From assembly GCA_009663005.1 (NCBI GenBank), contig VIGQ01000274.1, positions 40,001 through 58,187 on the forward strand: a stretch of DNA of 18,187 nucleotides, in the 5' to 3' direction. Both the position numbers and the translations under genes were made by a program. Shown in pieces: positions 18,164 through 18,187 of this stretch. Every line of letters starts with the position of its first letter. Within the stretch, counting starts at the first letter, position 1. This DNA is from Actinidia chinensis. Its lineage: Eukaryota > Streptophyta > Magnoliopsida > Ericales > Actinidiaceae. Under the pieces are notes generated by a model. That model searched no databases. It was not told the origin of the DNA and saw only the letters and a list, made by a program, of their open reading frames with translations.

Positions 18164-18187
18164 CCCCCCCCCCTCTCCCCCCCCCCC
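18164..18187 (+). repeat. terminal poly-C tracts
   Basis: C10, tct, then C11 run to the last base. A sequence ending in homopolymer of this kind suggests the edge of a read or contig rather than a natural boundary. Confidence 0.7.

Overview
The window looks like AT-rich nuclear intergenic DNA from a flowering plant. It holds no intact protein-coding gene. The evidence is the density of decayed transposable elements: copia-type LTR pieces, hAT and Mutator-type MITEs, and the GTTTGG-type ends common in plant MITEs. It also has long A/T tracts, CAG|GT and polypyrimidine-AG splice-like sites, and no bacterial operon structure. All open frames are short (119 codons at most) and look like chance readings of low-complexity DNA. 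Species and chromosome cannot be told from the sequence. Base quality looks imperfect: long C runs are frequent on the + strand, there is no G run of similar length, and the window ends in C tracts.

Layout. 1-900: AT-rich DNA and a worn copia-type LTR (about 300-890) ending in an alternating purine-pyrimidine tract. 900-3050: repeat mosaic with a Tip100-like hAT MITE (1858-2225), possibly nested in a larger element (about 1521-2668), a purine tract and a small MITE (2757-2899). 3050-4860: unassigned single-copy-looking DNA, a tRNA-like SINE head (about 4057-4120) and a MITE candidate (4333-4690). 4866-6972: two diverged direct repeats (about 564 and 615 bp) about 0.93 kb apart, read as the LTRs of an internally gutted copia-like retrotransposon. 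7637-8317: a GGCCC-rich repeat remnant; 8599-8845: a further MITE. 10,070-10,560: a GC-rich, exon-like island. 11,741-11,868: a probable decayed DEAD-box helicase exon covering the Q motif up to just before the P-loop. 11,319-11,423: a small fold-back. 12,652-13,224: a fold-back element with arms of about 150-175 bp; its right half recurs at 17,107-17,757, where a 445-bp hAT-type MITE (17,150-17,594) with an 8-bp target duplication is inserted. 15,180-16,190: a 1,011-bp Mutator-type element with a perfect 10-bp target duplication, inserted in a GGT-rich degenerate minisatellite.

There is no gene network or operon here. The biological content is a layered history of transposon insertion and decay. 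The best-supported items are the two insertions with target-site duplications, the LTR pair and the DEAD-box exon relic. I do not see evidence for a novel functional system.
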